Shown here in pieces: positions 55,945-64,000 of a DNA stretch of 64,000 nucleotides (its first letter is position 1; each line of letters opens with the position of its first letter). The notes under the pieces are model-generated. The model saw nothing but the letters and a program-made list of their open reading frames with translations. It was not told the DNA's origin and ran no database searches. The position numbers were made by a program, and so were the translations under genes. Origin of the DNA: Nematocida ironsii (lineage: Eukaryota; Microsporidia); the NCBI GenBank assembly GCA_001642415.1, contig LTDK01000183.1, forward strand, positions 1-64,000, read 5' to 3'.

Positions 55945-56505
55945 ATGAAACGACAATTAGTACTTTATGCGGTTATGCCCTTTGTCTGCTGGTGTGAGAT
56001 AGGAAAGGAAACAACTAGTCGTCTTATGACTAATAGGCTGAGCCAGCTTAGTAGCATGCTTAATTCTATTTTAGATGGGGACATAGCCCAGGAAAGAGCA
56101 ATTCTGACAAGCACATTAAAAGGCCTATCTCATCGATATTCATCTAGTAAGGAGCTAGTAAAAAAAACTGAAAAAACACCGGAAATAAAAAAAACAAGAA
56201 GAAAGAAGATCGAGGAACCTGAGCCAGAGTACAGCACAACAGAAAGAATATCAAAGACAAGGAAAATAAAGTCAAAAGCAATAGATGAAGATCTAGTATC
56301 CGATAAAGTGCCAGAAGATGATAGATCATTGGATTTTGAAGACAGCACATATATACCCAGAAAATCTGATGTAAGCTCTCGGAGGAGAGCACATGAGTCT
56401 CTACGAAGCACGAATACAGATTATGAGGAGTCTTCAGTTGAAAAACGGCCTAAATCTAGCAGGCATAGTATATACGATGATGAATACAGCCAGGAGTATA
56501 AATAA
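55945..56505 (+). CDS. Secreted, charged disordered protein, unknown family
   Basis: The 186-residue protein starts with a signal peptide (MKRQLVLYAVMPFVCWCEIG, with cleavage probable near residue 17). The mature part is hydrophilic and disordered, rich in Ser, Arg, Lys and Glu, with Lys-rich runs (KKTRRKKIEE, about 85-94) and a Tyr/Asp/Ser tail (YDDEYSQEYK). No transmembrane helix follows the leader. It may be secreted, perhaps to the spore wall, polar tube or host. I recognise no family. It begins 54 bases after RPC82 on the same strand. Confidence 0.6.
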   Translation: MKRQLVLYAVMPFVCWCEIGKETTSRLMTNRLSQLSSMLNSILDGDIAQERAILTSTLKGLSHRYSSSKELVKKTEKTPEIKKTRRKKIEEPEPEYSTTERISKTRKIKSKAIDEDLVSDKVPEDDRSLDFEDSTYIPRKSDVSSRRRAHESLRSTNTDYEESSVEKRPKSSRHSIYDDEYSQEYK

Positions 56506-56940
56506 TATGAAGTTACCGGTATTTTCTAGCTAAAGAATCGGATTAGAATAAATGACTTATTATTAAAGCGTGTGTAATTAGGCCACTTCTGAATATTCTG
56601 GCTATTTCAGATGCTGATAGATAATAAACATAGCAGATCGAATGTATTACTACTATAAAGAACTATTGTTATACTTTACCTTTATTTTTTTGCACTATTA
56701 AACTACTGCATTGTTTCTTTCCAGAACTAATACTTCTTGTATAGAATTCTAAAAGATCTGATATAGTAGCTATGCGATAAGTGCTGTGATTAGAAGAAAA
56801 AGTATTCCTATGAATATCTCATCGTGACATAACCAAATAGACATCTACTTAAGTCTGACCCACTTTACTGCGCATTACAGAAAAGCTGCCTTGGAACAAA
56901 GGCATATTCATTGTCTGTTGGCATTTTGTTTTGTTTGATA
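56506..56940. other. Convergent gap before aminopeptidase P
   Basis: No gene or RNA signature is seen. It should hold the 3' ends of the secreted protein gene and the aminopeptidase gene. Confidence 0.5.
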
Positions 56941-58797
56941 TTAAAGATCTCGGGTGTTTTCCACAAGCCAGGCAAGACCATCTTTATGATGGAGAAGCAG
57001 CGGCTTCAACATATCTTGGATGGTTTTTGACTGCTTGTTTATGTATTCTATCTCTTGTGAAGATAGACTTTTAGTATCAATTAAATCCAGATGCAATGGA
57101 ACTGGAGTAATGTTTCTAAGCTGTAAGAATCCTTTTGTCTCTTTATACTTCTCTACCACAGCTAGATTTTCATGGCGTAGCCCGTACTTACCCTCTCTGT
57201 AAATACCTGGTTCGATGGTTATATTCATCCCCGGCAATGCCCTTACTCTGGATGAGCTATCTAGCGTTTGCGGTCCTTCATGCACATTTAATCCAAATCC
57301 TACACCATGCCCAGTGCTATGCGCATAGTCAATGTTCTCATCCCAGACATGCTTTCTTACTATGATTGACAGTGCACCAAGAGCAGTTCTCTCTGAAAAC
57401 TTAGTAGTCTCCAAGTCAATATGCCCCTTAATAAGTGCTGTGTAATCTCTTTTTTGTTGGTCTGTTGGCTTTCCAAAACAAACCGTTCTTGTTATGTCAG
57501 TAGTGCCCATTGTGTACTGCGATCCAGAGTCAATTAAAAATAGACTGTCAGTTGAGAGCTTAGTTGTGTTGTCCTCTGGCGCATAGTGAATAATTGCTCC
57601 GTTCTCTCCATATCCAGAAATAGTCTCAAAACTAGGAACAATAAACTCGGGATCTTTTTTTTTCAGTTCTAGCAGCCGGTCTGCCACGTCCTTCTCTCCT
57701 ACACTACTGCCCTCTGCGAGTTTCTTTTTAATTTCACCAAATAGCATGCATAAATAAACTGCATCCCTTTTGTTGGCCTCTTCAAATCCTTTTATTTCTG
57801 CTTCTGTTTTTATTGCCTTTAAATTAAGTATTCCATCGAAGTCTCTTACATTGTTTTCTTCTACAATAGTGCACAAAATTTGATAATTTGTATTAGAAGA
57901 TATTCCTATGCATTTATCTGATATCTCTGAAATGTGCCTGTAAAAATCTTTATACGGCCGTATAACAACATCTGGCACTTCGGTTGTCAGACTTGCATCT
58001 GTAAATAAAATAGCCTCCTCTTCCTGCACAATCAAGAATGAATAAAACAATCTAGACATAGGAATGTCGCTTCCTCTTAAATTTGTGGCCCATGCAATCT
58101 CATCCATGTCGGAAATAATGACCATGTCAAATGACGCGCTCATAAACCGCATTTCCTTATTCTTCTTCATTTCACTTCGGACTTTTTTGAGCTTTTCCCC
58201 GACAGACTCTTGATGCTCCATTACTTCAAGATACCCTGGCTCTATTTTTGGCCGAGTTGTCCATAACTGATCAATTACATCTTCATTAAGTATATCTATC
58301 TCAACATTCTCTGGAAGGTTTTTAAAGTGCTTCTCATACTCTTCTTGTGTTATATCCTGCGCATTAATCCCAATAGTGCCATTGCACTCTGCTAGTCTCT
58401 GGCTTACTGTTGGATCTGTGCCCATCCGGGAAAGAAGTACATCCTTTGGCAGCTGCTTCTCTGCCTGTATAAAATACCTGCCATCCGTATATAAATACGC
58501 GGTGTCCGGAAGAACCAAAAGAGTTGCATTTGATCCTGTAAATCCTGTCAGCCAGGCAATGTGTTCATAGTGTGGATGAACATACTCGTTTAAATGCGGG
58601 TCTCTTCTATATAAAACACACCCGCCGAGGTTTTTCTTTGCAAGAACCTTTCGCAAGGCAGATATTCTTTCTTCTTTAGGAATGTCTTTTGATAAATTCA
58701 TGTCTTTCATGGGGTTCCCCTCTATTTTCTCCTTATGCGCTGCTGTATACATTCTATGGATTATAATTAGAAAAATTATATACACGAATTGTTTCAT
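56941..58797 (-). CDS. Xaa-Pro aminopeptidase (aminopeptidase P) with signal peptide
   Basis: Aminopeptidase P removes an N-terminal residue followed by proline. The 618-residue M24B metallopeptidase has the creatinase N-terminal domains and the pita-bread core with metal ligands: DSGSQYTMGTTDITRTV (two Asp, about 437-453), HSTGHGVGF.LNVHEGP (His, about 503-518), IEPGIYREGKYGLRHENL (Glu), and a last Glu just after. An N-terminal hydrophobic leader (MKQFVYIIFLIIIH) suggests entry to the secretory pathway, unusual for the cytosolic XPNPEP1-like family. The length (618) equals human XPNPEP1 (623). The site of action (ER, spore, or host) is not known. Confidence 0.87.
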   Translation of the reverse strand: MKQFVYIIFLIIIHRMYTAAHKEKIEGNPMKDMNLSKDIPKEERISALRKVLAKKNLGGCVLYRRDPHLNEYVHPHYEHIAWLTGFTGSNATLLVLPDTAYLYTDGRYFIQAEKQLPKDVLLSRMGTDPTVSQRLAECNGTIGINAQDITQEEYEKHFKNLPENVEIDILNEDVIDQLWTTRPKIEPGYLEVMEHQESVGEKLKKVRSEMKKNKEMRFMSASFDMVIISDMDEIAWATNLRGSDIPMSRLFYSFLIVQEEEAILFTDASLTTEVPDVVIRPYKDFYRHISEISDKCIGISSNTNYQILCTIVEENNVRDFDGILNLKAIKTEAEIKGFEEANKRDAVYLCMLFGEIKKKLAEGSSVGEKDVADRLLELKKKDPEFIVPSFETISGYGENGAIIHYAPEDNTTKLSTDSLFLIDSGSQYTMGTTDITRTVCFGKPTDQQKRDYTALIKGHIDLETTKFSERTALGALSIIVRKHVWDENIDYAHSTGHGVGFGLNVHEGPQTLDSSSRVRALPGMNITIEPGIYREGKYGLRHENLAVVEKYKETKGFLQLRNITPVPLHLDLIDTKSLSSQEIEYINKQSKTIQDMLKPLLLHHKDGLAWLVENTRDL

Positions 58798-58821
58798 TTA
58801 ATATACAAATAAATATTCTCT

Positions 58822-59550
58822 TTAATCCATTTCAAAGGCCTGTTTAATTTTTGAAAGACTCAATCTATGCTTATCTGCTTCTATCTTATTAACAAGCGCC
58901 TTTATCTCCTTAATAAATGTTTTAACATACGAGAACTGCTCTGTCGGCGAGCTTTCTAATTGTTCAATTTCCACCCATTTAATCTCTTTTATCTCATTTC
59001 GTGTTTTTGTTTCAAATACCGTTGTATGCTCAGATACATTCATAATAGCAAATAGCTTAGACTCTTTGCTCTTTGTTCCTGTTTCCAAAAATATGTTTGT
59101 TATTAGCTTGTCTGTTATATCATATCCCACCTCTTCATATACTTCTCTAACTGCGCATTCTATACTGTTTTCAGACTTACATATCTTCCCACGCGGAAAA
59201 GTAAAAGATCTCTTTGGCCCAAACCCTCTAACTAAAAGTATTTTTGTCATTTCGCTATTGAATATTAGTGCACCAAATACAGGAACTGTTTTCTTATACC
59301 TCAGAAATTTCTTGAAGTCTTCATCCACCTTTATTGCCCCTTTTAAGTGCTCATTGTGCGCTATAAGCTGAAATGTGAATTCTTTTAAATTTAAATATGG
59401 AAGGCCGTATCCTCTGCGGTAGTGGTCTTCATAGAACCAGTGGGCCTCCTCTACTTGAAAGAACAATCTTTCACTGTTTCTTAGCTCTGACAATGGCAGG
59501 CAAGAAATAAATCTGCCAGATAAGTCATCTAATGCTTCACTAAGCTTCAT
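58822..59550 (-). CDS. DCP2: mRNA decapping enzyme DCP2
   Basis: DCP2 removes the 5' cap in cytoplasmic mRNA decay. The 242-residue protein has the N-terminal regulatory domain (LDDLSGRFISCLP.SELR..ERLFFQVEEAHWFYEDHYR, 7-45), VPVFGALIF (89-97), and a full Nudix box at 121-143 with GKICKSE and REVYEEVGY; the catalytic Glu residues are intact. The box B helix follows. The long disordered C-terminal tail of yeast Dcp2 is gone. It lies 24 bases upstream of the aminopeptidase P gene on the same strand. A PAT1-like protein and a SKI2-type helicase are also in the window. Confidence 0.92.
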   Translation of the reverse strand: MKLSEALDDLSGRFISCLPLSELRNSERLFFQVEEAHWFYEDHYRRGYGLPYLNLKEFTFQLIAHNEHLKGAIKVDEDFKKFLRYKKTVPVFGALIFNSEMTKILLVRGFGPKRSFTFPRGKICKSENSIECAVREVYEEVGYDITDKLITNIFLETGTKSKESKLFAIMNVSEHTTVFETKTRNEIKEIKWVEIEQLESSPTEQFSYVKTFIKEIKALVNKIEADKHRLSLSKIKQAFEMD

Positions 59551-59879
59551 CTTAATTTTTGCTTATTTTTATTTTAAATAAATACCAGTCCTTCTATTAT
59601 TTACATTATTACTTCTCTACTATCCCATTAGTTTCTTCTAAGTTTATGCCCGAACCAATGGTTATCTATAATCGCCGTGCATAAAAGTAAAAACAACAAA
59701 TAAAAACTGCCACACACAGTGTTACAAATAACAAGTCATTGCTTATTTAATTAATAAACTAAGTCGGCTCATGTTTAATTAGATCCAATTCAATTAGAAG
59801 TGGATATTCTTGCGCTATGCGAATTATTGCTTAAAACAATATATAGTATGCTGTGCCTGATTGTTTCTGTTCATTTCGG
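59551..59879. other. Gap upstream of DCP2
   Basis: No gene is seen. It should carry the DCP2 promoter on the minus strand. AT-rich with no clear repeats. Confidence 0.45.
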
Positions 59880-60158
59880 CTATACTTCAATGTCTAATAT
59901 AACAAATCTCATGTGGTTGTGTAATTTTACTATTATATGGCTTGGTTTACCTTGGGGTTCCTTTATTCTTAGCTTTATTCCCAACTTTTTTACCACATGC
60001 ATTATCTGCTTTTCTTTTAACCCTAGCTTGTTTCCATATATTTTAACTTCTAAATCCCGACGTGAGTTGTTCTTTAATAGTTCTTCAAACTTCTTGTGGT
60101 CTATTGGAAGACTCTTCACAAGCTCTATTATCTTCTTCTCTTTCTGCTTCTTAGACAT
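59880..60158 (-). CDS. Small basic protein, unknown family
   Basis: The 92-residue protein is Lys/Ile-rich and looks structured (KKIIELVKSLPIDHKKFEELLKNN, then LEVKIYGNKLGLKEKQIMHVVKKLGIKLRIKEPQGKPSHIIVKLHNHMRFVILDIEV). The alternation of beta-like stretches in the second half is coding-like, unlike the opposite-strand frame. It may be a small RNA-binding or ribosome-linked protein, but no family is recognised. The ATG is at 60156-60158. Confidence 0.5.
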   Translation of the reverse strand: MSKKQKEKKIIELVKSLPIDHKKFEELLKNNSRRDLEVKIYGNKLGLKEKQIMHVVKKLGIKLRIKEPQGKPSHIIVKLHNHMRFVILDIEV

Positions 60159-60485
60159 GGAAAATTGTAAAAACTGACATCTAAAATAAAAATAGACTGA
60201 CCAATAAAATGCGCCAATCTTCTAAATAGACCAATAGTATTCTTGGCCACTTTTTCTCCTTCTGCATAACCGTACTTCTCCTGCTTTATACTTACATCCC
60301 TGCATTTTTCCTTTTAGTAACTGCTAAATTAAAGAGTTATCTGTATATATTAAGAGTAAATTAGAATAAATTTATTTTTATAAACATAACAAAGTTTATG
60401 CAGAATATTTCAACCAAAGTACAGAAATTTTAATTATTCAAAAAAGAAGCGTGGTTACTTGATTTTTTAAATATTTTATTACAAA
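60159..60485. other. Divergent gap upstream of F-box/WD40 gene
   Basis: No gene is seen. A/T-rich in its second half with a pyrimidine-rich patch near 60245-60310. Contains both upstream regions. Confidence 0.45.
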
Positions 60486-61700
60486 ATGGGAATCATACGG
60501 AGTATCTTCCCTCTTGAGGTACTTATTAGAATCACGCAGTATCTTAGCATAAAGGATATAAAGAGGTTAATGTGTGCCTCAGATGGGATTAGAAAGGCAA
60601 TAGAGGCAAATCCAATTATATGGAAGCAAAAATTAAAAGAAAGAGAAAGAGACTGCACAAATGGAAACTATTTAGTTGAAGTGAAAAAGGAGTGCATTCT
60701 TACACATAGTTGGATAAAAAACATCAACAACAGTAGCAATAGTATTAAGCACATACCAAATTGTGAGATTACTAAAATTGCAGCATATGGCGATATGATT
60801 GTTGTATCTAGCAACTCAACACATCTCTATATATTAGATAAGTCATTGGGGTATATTAGAAAATTAAAACAGGCAAAGGGAAGTATTTGGACATTTGATT
60901 ATGCTAATAATGTGCTTGTATCTGGCAGCACGGATAAATCTGTAAGAGTATGGGATATTTTCTTGGGTATTAGTATAAAAACTCTGTCTGAACATAAATC
61001 CACAGTAAGAACGGTTCTTCTAGCAGATAAATATGTTATAAGTGGGTCTAGGGACTCTACTATACGTGTGTGGGATTTAAATACTGGAGGTGTGATTCAT
61101 GCGCTAAAGAGGCATACAGGAAGCATCCGGGATATGGTGACAGTGAAAAATAAACCACTATTAATCTCGGGCTCGTATGACGGCACCTGCATACTATGGA
61201 ACTATCGCACAGGGGAAGGCATCCGATACTTGATAAAACTTTCCAGAAGGATATATAAAGTACAGTGTATTGGGGATTGGGTAGCAGTAGGGGGAATGGA
61301 TCAGAAAATGCATGTGGTCACTTTAGATGGCAACCATGTATTTAGCAGTGCCGCACAGAATGGAACTATTTTCCAAATTAAAACAGACAGCGAGCAATAT
61401 GTATATACACTAACTGCAAATGGAACAGTTTCTAAATGGAATGTAAAAAAGAAGGAACAAATTTACCAGATTGATACGCATACCAAGGCCATAGACATTT
61501 ATATTATAAATCATCTGTTGGTAGTTGGTCTTATCGATAGAATAGATTTGTATTGTAGAGAGAAAGGTATTTTTATAAGAACAGTGGCCGCGGTTGATAT
61601 GTTATACAGTGTATACTGCGACAACACGGTGCTTATATACGGATATAAAGATAATGGGCTGTGCAAGCTTACATCAATTCAATATAAAAATATATTATAG
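60486..61700 (+). CDS. F-box/WD40 protein, probable SCF ubiquitin-ligase adaptor
   Basis: An F-box at about 6-50 (IFPLEVLIRITQYLSIKDIKRLMCASDGIRKAIEANPIIWKQK) would bind Skp1. A WD40 propeller follows from about 95; the clearest repeats are VLVSGSTDKSVRVWDI (about 146-161) and YVISGSRDSTIRVWDL (about 184-199). The later repeats are degenerate. The layout is that of Cdc4/Met30/beta-TrCP substrate receptors, which recruit phosphorylated targets for ubiquitination. It is 404 residues against 779 for yeast Cdc4, lacking the N-terminal dimerisation region. I cannot say which target it recognises. Confidence 0.82.
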   Translation: MGIIRSIFPLEVLIRITQYLSIKDIKRLMCASDGIRKAIEANPIIWKQKLKERERDCTNGNYLVEVKKECILTHSWIKNINNSSNSIKHIPNCEITKIAAYGDMIVVSSNSTHLYILDKSLGYIRKLKQAKGSIWTFDYANNVLVSGSTDKSVRVWDIFLGISIKTLSEHKSTVRTVLLADKYVISGSRDSTIRVWDLNTGGVIHALKRHTGSIRDMVTVKNKPLLISGSYDGTCILWNYRTGEGIRYLIKLSRRIYKVQCIGDWVAVGGMDQKMHVVTLDGNHVFSSAAQNGTIFQIKTDSEQYVYTLTANGTVSKWNVKKKEQIYQIDTHTKAIDIYIINHLLVVGLIDRIDLYCREKGIFIRTVAAVDMLYSVYCDNTVLIYGYKDNGLCKLTSIQYKNIL

Positions 61701-62088
61701 TAAAATTGTATACATAGCCCAAACATCTAACTTGAAATATTAAAAAGAGATTATAATAAGTATTTTTGTACCATTACATGTATACGCCCAAAATTCATAT
61801 AAATTAAGTCTCTATTAACAAAAAGTCAATAACCCTGCTATAAAAAAATTCATACACATTGTTAAAAAGATTTAATCTAGTGAATTTCTATCATTATGCA
61901 TGAAATATTTCATTTAGCCATTAATTTTGTTATATATTATTGTGGTGATAAATTTATCTAAGTACATTAACAAATTGTTATTATTTTTAAACTTTCTTTC
62001 ATTATTAATTTGGTTTTTTCTTAATTCTTTATAAGGAGTAAAATAGATTTAAATTTTATATCCGTTAAAAAATTTTAAATTAGTATTT
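61701..62088. other. AT-rich gap
   Basis: No gene is seen. It is strongly A/T-biased, ending in a T-rich and TTTTAAAT leader before the ATG at 62089. Confidence 0.45.
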
Positions 62089-62802
62089 ATGAGCATAATA
62101 GAAAAGATGCGGCTTAATAGATTAAAGCTTTCTATTTCAGAGAATATAGTACCACGAGATAAAAAAGACATTGTATACATCTGTTTAAGTAAAATAGATG
62201 CCATTAAAGCCTTCCTTAGAGAGAATTCTTATGTTCTGTTTGTTTCTATATTAATTGTAATAATTAACATATTAATAGTAGTAATAGTACAACAAAGGAA
62301 ACAAATATTATATAAAGCTGAAAAAATTGATACAGAGTGCATGACTGATTCCATTCAAACCACAGACTTTGGGACTATAACTAAATCTGAGCCCACTGTT
62401 AACGAAATATCACCTCAAATTGAAACTGGTGCTATAAGTGAAACTCGGCCTAAATTAACTAGCTCTGCCTCTTTTAATGCTCTGCCAGCTTCTGATAGTG
62501 AAGATGGCGCCACCTCAACAAGAAATTTAGCTAGAAGATGGGGAAGCGATGGAAATTTCGAGACTTTCCAACAGTTACCAGAGAATGACAAAAACATATT
62601 TCCTGATGCTAATGGCCAAAAAAGAACTATTGGCACACAGGTAGAAGAAAATGAGCTTTTTAATAATTCAAATCCTTCTGTAAGCACCGATTCTAGCAAA
62701 AAGTCTCAGAATAAATTGGCAGGTCAATTTAAAAAATTTGGCAAATTTGTAAAAACTAAAGCTTTAAAAATAATACCAGAGAAATCTAAAAATAAAAAAT
62801 AA
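62089..62802 (+). CDS. Single-pass membrane protein with basic C-terminus, unknown family
   Basis: The 237-residue protein has a basic N-terminal region, one transmembrane helix at about 48-68 (VLFVSILIVIINILIVVIV), then a long Ser/Thr/Glu-rich disordered tail. The tail ends in a Lys-rich segment (about 210-237, QFKKFGKFVKTKALKIIPEKSKNKK) that resembles the basic run in the protein encoded at 38963. No signal peptide is seen ahead of the helix. I recognise no family. It is one of three similar small proteins at this end of the window. Confidence 0.6.
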   Translation: MSIIEKMRLNRLKLSISENIVPRDKKDIVYICLSKIDAIKAFLRENSYVLFVSILIVIINILIVVIVQQRKQILYKAEKIDTECMTDSIQTTDFGTITKSEPTVNEISPQIETGAISETRPKLTSSASFNALPASDSEDGATSTRNLARRWGSDGNFETFQQLPENDKNIFPDANGQKRTIGTQVEENELFNNSNPSVSTDSSKKSQNKLAGQFKKFGKFVKTKALKIIPEKSKNKK

Positions 62803-63301
62803 ACGTTAATTGGACTAACAGTTTGATTATTTACTATTTCATACTATATATTGGATTGCTTTTATTTATAATAATGTGTAAGACATAAATAATATTTTAT
62901 TTTAATAAATCATGCTTATATTACATAATGTAATAAATGCTCATGTATACTCTTGAATATTTATGTAGTATTAATATACTATTTGTTTATGCTATAGCAG
63001 ATAGAAATATGTAAAAGACAACATTCTATTCTTATATTTACATTACATCACTAAAAGTATTGTAACGTATGTTTAATATTATGACTTTGTCTTAATCATA
63101 AATAAAAGTTCTGTTTGTATTACAGTAATTATAAGAAGAACATAATAAGTTTAAAGCCCCCTTATTGAAATAACAAAAAAACATAGTGTACCCTTCTATA
63201 TAAAACTATTAGTATGCAAAGTCTAGTAAAATACTTTACTAAAAAATTATTATTATTAGCTGATCAAACAGTATATAAATTAAATTTTTTTTATTCTCTA
63301 A
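62803..63301. other. AT-rich gap
   Basis: No gene is seen in these 499 bases. Very A/T-rich; ends in a TTTTTTTTATTCTCTAA leader before the ATG at 63302. Confidence 0.45.
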
Positions 63302-63625
63302 ATGGATATGCAAAATGTGATCAAGAGAACAAAAGCAGCAGGTGATAAACTTATCTCAACAGCAGGAGACGCTAAATATGCTTTAATAGATACATATAAT
63401 AAAAAAAAGGAGCCTACTCTGAATGCTATAAAGACTGGTGCAGAAACGGTTTTCGAAACAAGCAAAAATGCAGTAAATCATGTGATTGAGCACACACCAG
63501 AATATATTGATGCTTCTAAAGAATATACCACAAACAATTGGATTCCAATGCTCATTGGCGCAGGTCTTTTCTTAATTATACTCATTATTTTGAAACTGTT
63601 TTTATTATTAAGAAAAAGCCAATAA
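63302..63625 (+). CDS. Small tail-anchored protein, unknown family
   Basis: The 107-residue protein has an amphipathic, Ala/Lys/Thr-rich helical region at about 5-70 (KAAGDKLISTAGDAKYALIDTY...) with spacing reminiscent of 11-residue amphipathic repeats in lipid-binding proteins, followed by a C-terminal transmembrane segment at about 83-101 and an RKSQ end. It should be tail-anchored with the helix on the cytosolic side. I recognise no family. Confidence 0.6.
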   Translation: MDMQNVIKRTKAAGDKLISTAGDAKYALIDTYNKKKEPTLNAIKTGAETVFETSKNAVNHVIEHTPEYIDASKEYTTNNWIPMLIGAGLFLIILIILKLFLLLRKSQ

Positions 63626-63721
63626 ATAACTATTAAGTTTAATTTAACTATACAATTACAACAGCTATTTTTATAAAAATACAAAAAAACCTTTTAAATA
63701 TTTACAGCAATTTTTAATTAA

Positions 63722-64000
63722 ATGAAAAAGCTATTTAGAAAAGTCACAGGCCAAGCAACAATTACTGATCACTTAGATGATGTAAAGAATTCAATTTGTA
63801 AAATAGGTAAAAAAGTATTTAATGATATAGAAAAGGCTGGAAATGAATTTTATTCAGAAATACAAAGGTCTTATGAAAGTAATCCATCTGCAAGCACTAC
63901 AACACAACGCAGAACTATACCAAAAAGAAGGATAGATGCTAAAAACACTGTAAGATATCCATCTGTAGTTTTATCTCAAGAAACCGCACGAAACAATGAA
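63722..64000 (+). CDS. Basic protein, 5' part only (runs off the window)
   Basis: The frame opens with an ATG at 63722 and stays open through 93 codons to the end of the window. The product is basic (MKKLFRKVTGQATITDHL, then ICKIGKKVFNDIEKAGNEFYSEIQ) with a Lys/Arg/Ser-rich second part. The N-terminal KKVF/IGKK pattern again resembles basic segments in the proteins at 38963 and 62089. No family is recognised, and its C-terminus is unseen. Confidence 0.55.
   Translation, partial: MKKLFRKVTGQATITDHLDDVKNSICKIGKKVFNDIEKAGNEFYSEIQRSYESNPSASTTTQRRTIPKRRIDAKNTVRYPSVVLSQETARNNE

Noticed and set aside
59800..60177. 125-codon frame on the plus strand
   Set aside because: Cys/Phe/Ser-rich antisense shadow of the small basic protein gene on the minus strand.

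Overview
The window looks like a piece of nuclear chromosome from a microsporidian, most likely a Nematocida-type species. The genes are compact and intronless, with conserved proteins often shorter than their yeast or human counterparts. The DNA is AT-rich and spacing is tight: several divergent gene pairs are separated by only 16 to 33 bases. About fifty protein genes are supported. I recognised no tRNA or rRNA gene. The genus assignment is an inference from style and gene content, not from a marker gene.

Layout. 0-5 kb: a Tc1-type helix-turn-helix transposase fragment, ribosomal protein eL36, serine palmitoyltransferase LCB1, and a protein with two degenerate copies of a fungal domain (DUF8032). 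5.7-10 kb: AN1 zinc-finger protein, small membrane proteins, NHP2, and a divergent Qa-SNARE. 10-24 kb: ribosome-biogenesis genes (BMS1, RIX7/NVL, RRP9-like, eL18, a NEPRO/RMP1-like candidate) mixed with RFC small subunit and lineage-specific membrane proteins. 24-31 kb: an ER-type Hsp70, PUS10, a 1.6-kb gap rich in short perfect hairpins, and two unrecognised genes. 32-38 kb: CHY zinc finger, coiled-coil protein, GINS subunit PSF2, G-patch protein, PAT1-like protein, ORC2. 39-48 kb: basic lineage-specific protein, AP endonuclease APN1, leucine-rich-repeat protein, SKI2-type helicase, RTF1, otubain. 48-61 kb: tricalbin-like lipid-transfer protein, uL1, TFIIH helicase XPB/SSL2, RNA polymerase III subunit RPC82, a small secreted protein, aminopeptidase P with a signal peptide, DCP2, and an F-box/WD40 protein. 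61.7-64 kb: AT-rich, with three small membrane or basic proteins, the last running off the window.

How the genes fit together. Most are housekeeping: ribosome assembly (BMS1, RRP9, NHP2, RIX7, PUS10 and ribosomal proteins), replication (ORC2, PSF2, RFC), transcription (XPB, RTF1, RPC82), mRNA decay (SKI2, DCP2, PAT1-like), and membrane traffic or lipid supply (syntaxin, tricalbin, LCB1). Between them lie quickly evolving, often basic and membrane-anchored proteins with no recognised family.

The most interesting signals are the hairpin cluster at 28.7-29.1 kb (possible structured RNA), the Qa-SNARE with Asp at the ionic zero layer, the tandem DUF8032-like protein, the shared basic amphipathic segments in several lineage-specific proteins, and the palindrome just upstream of a tail-anchored protein gene. 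None could be tested by database search here.
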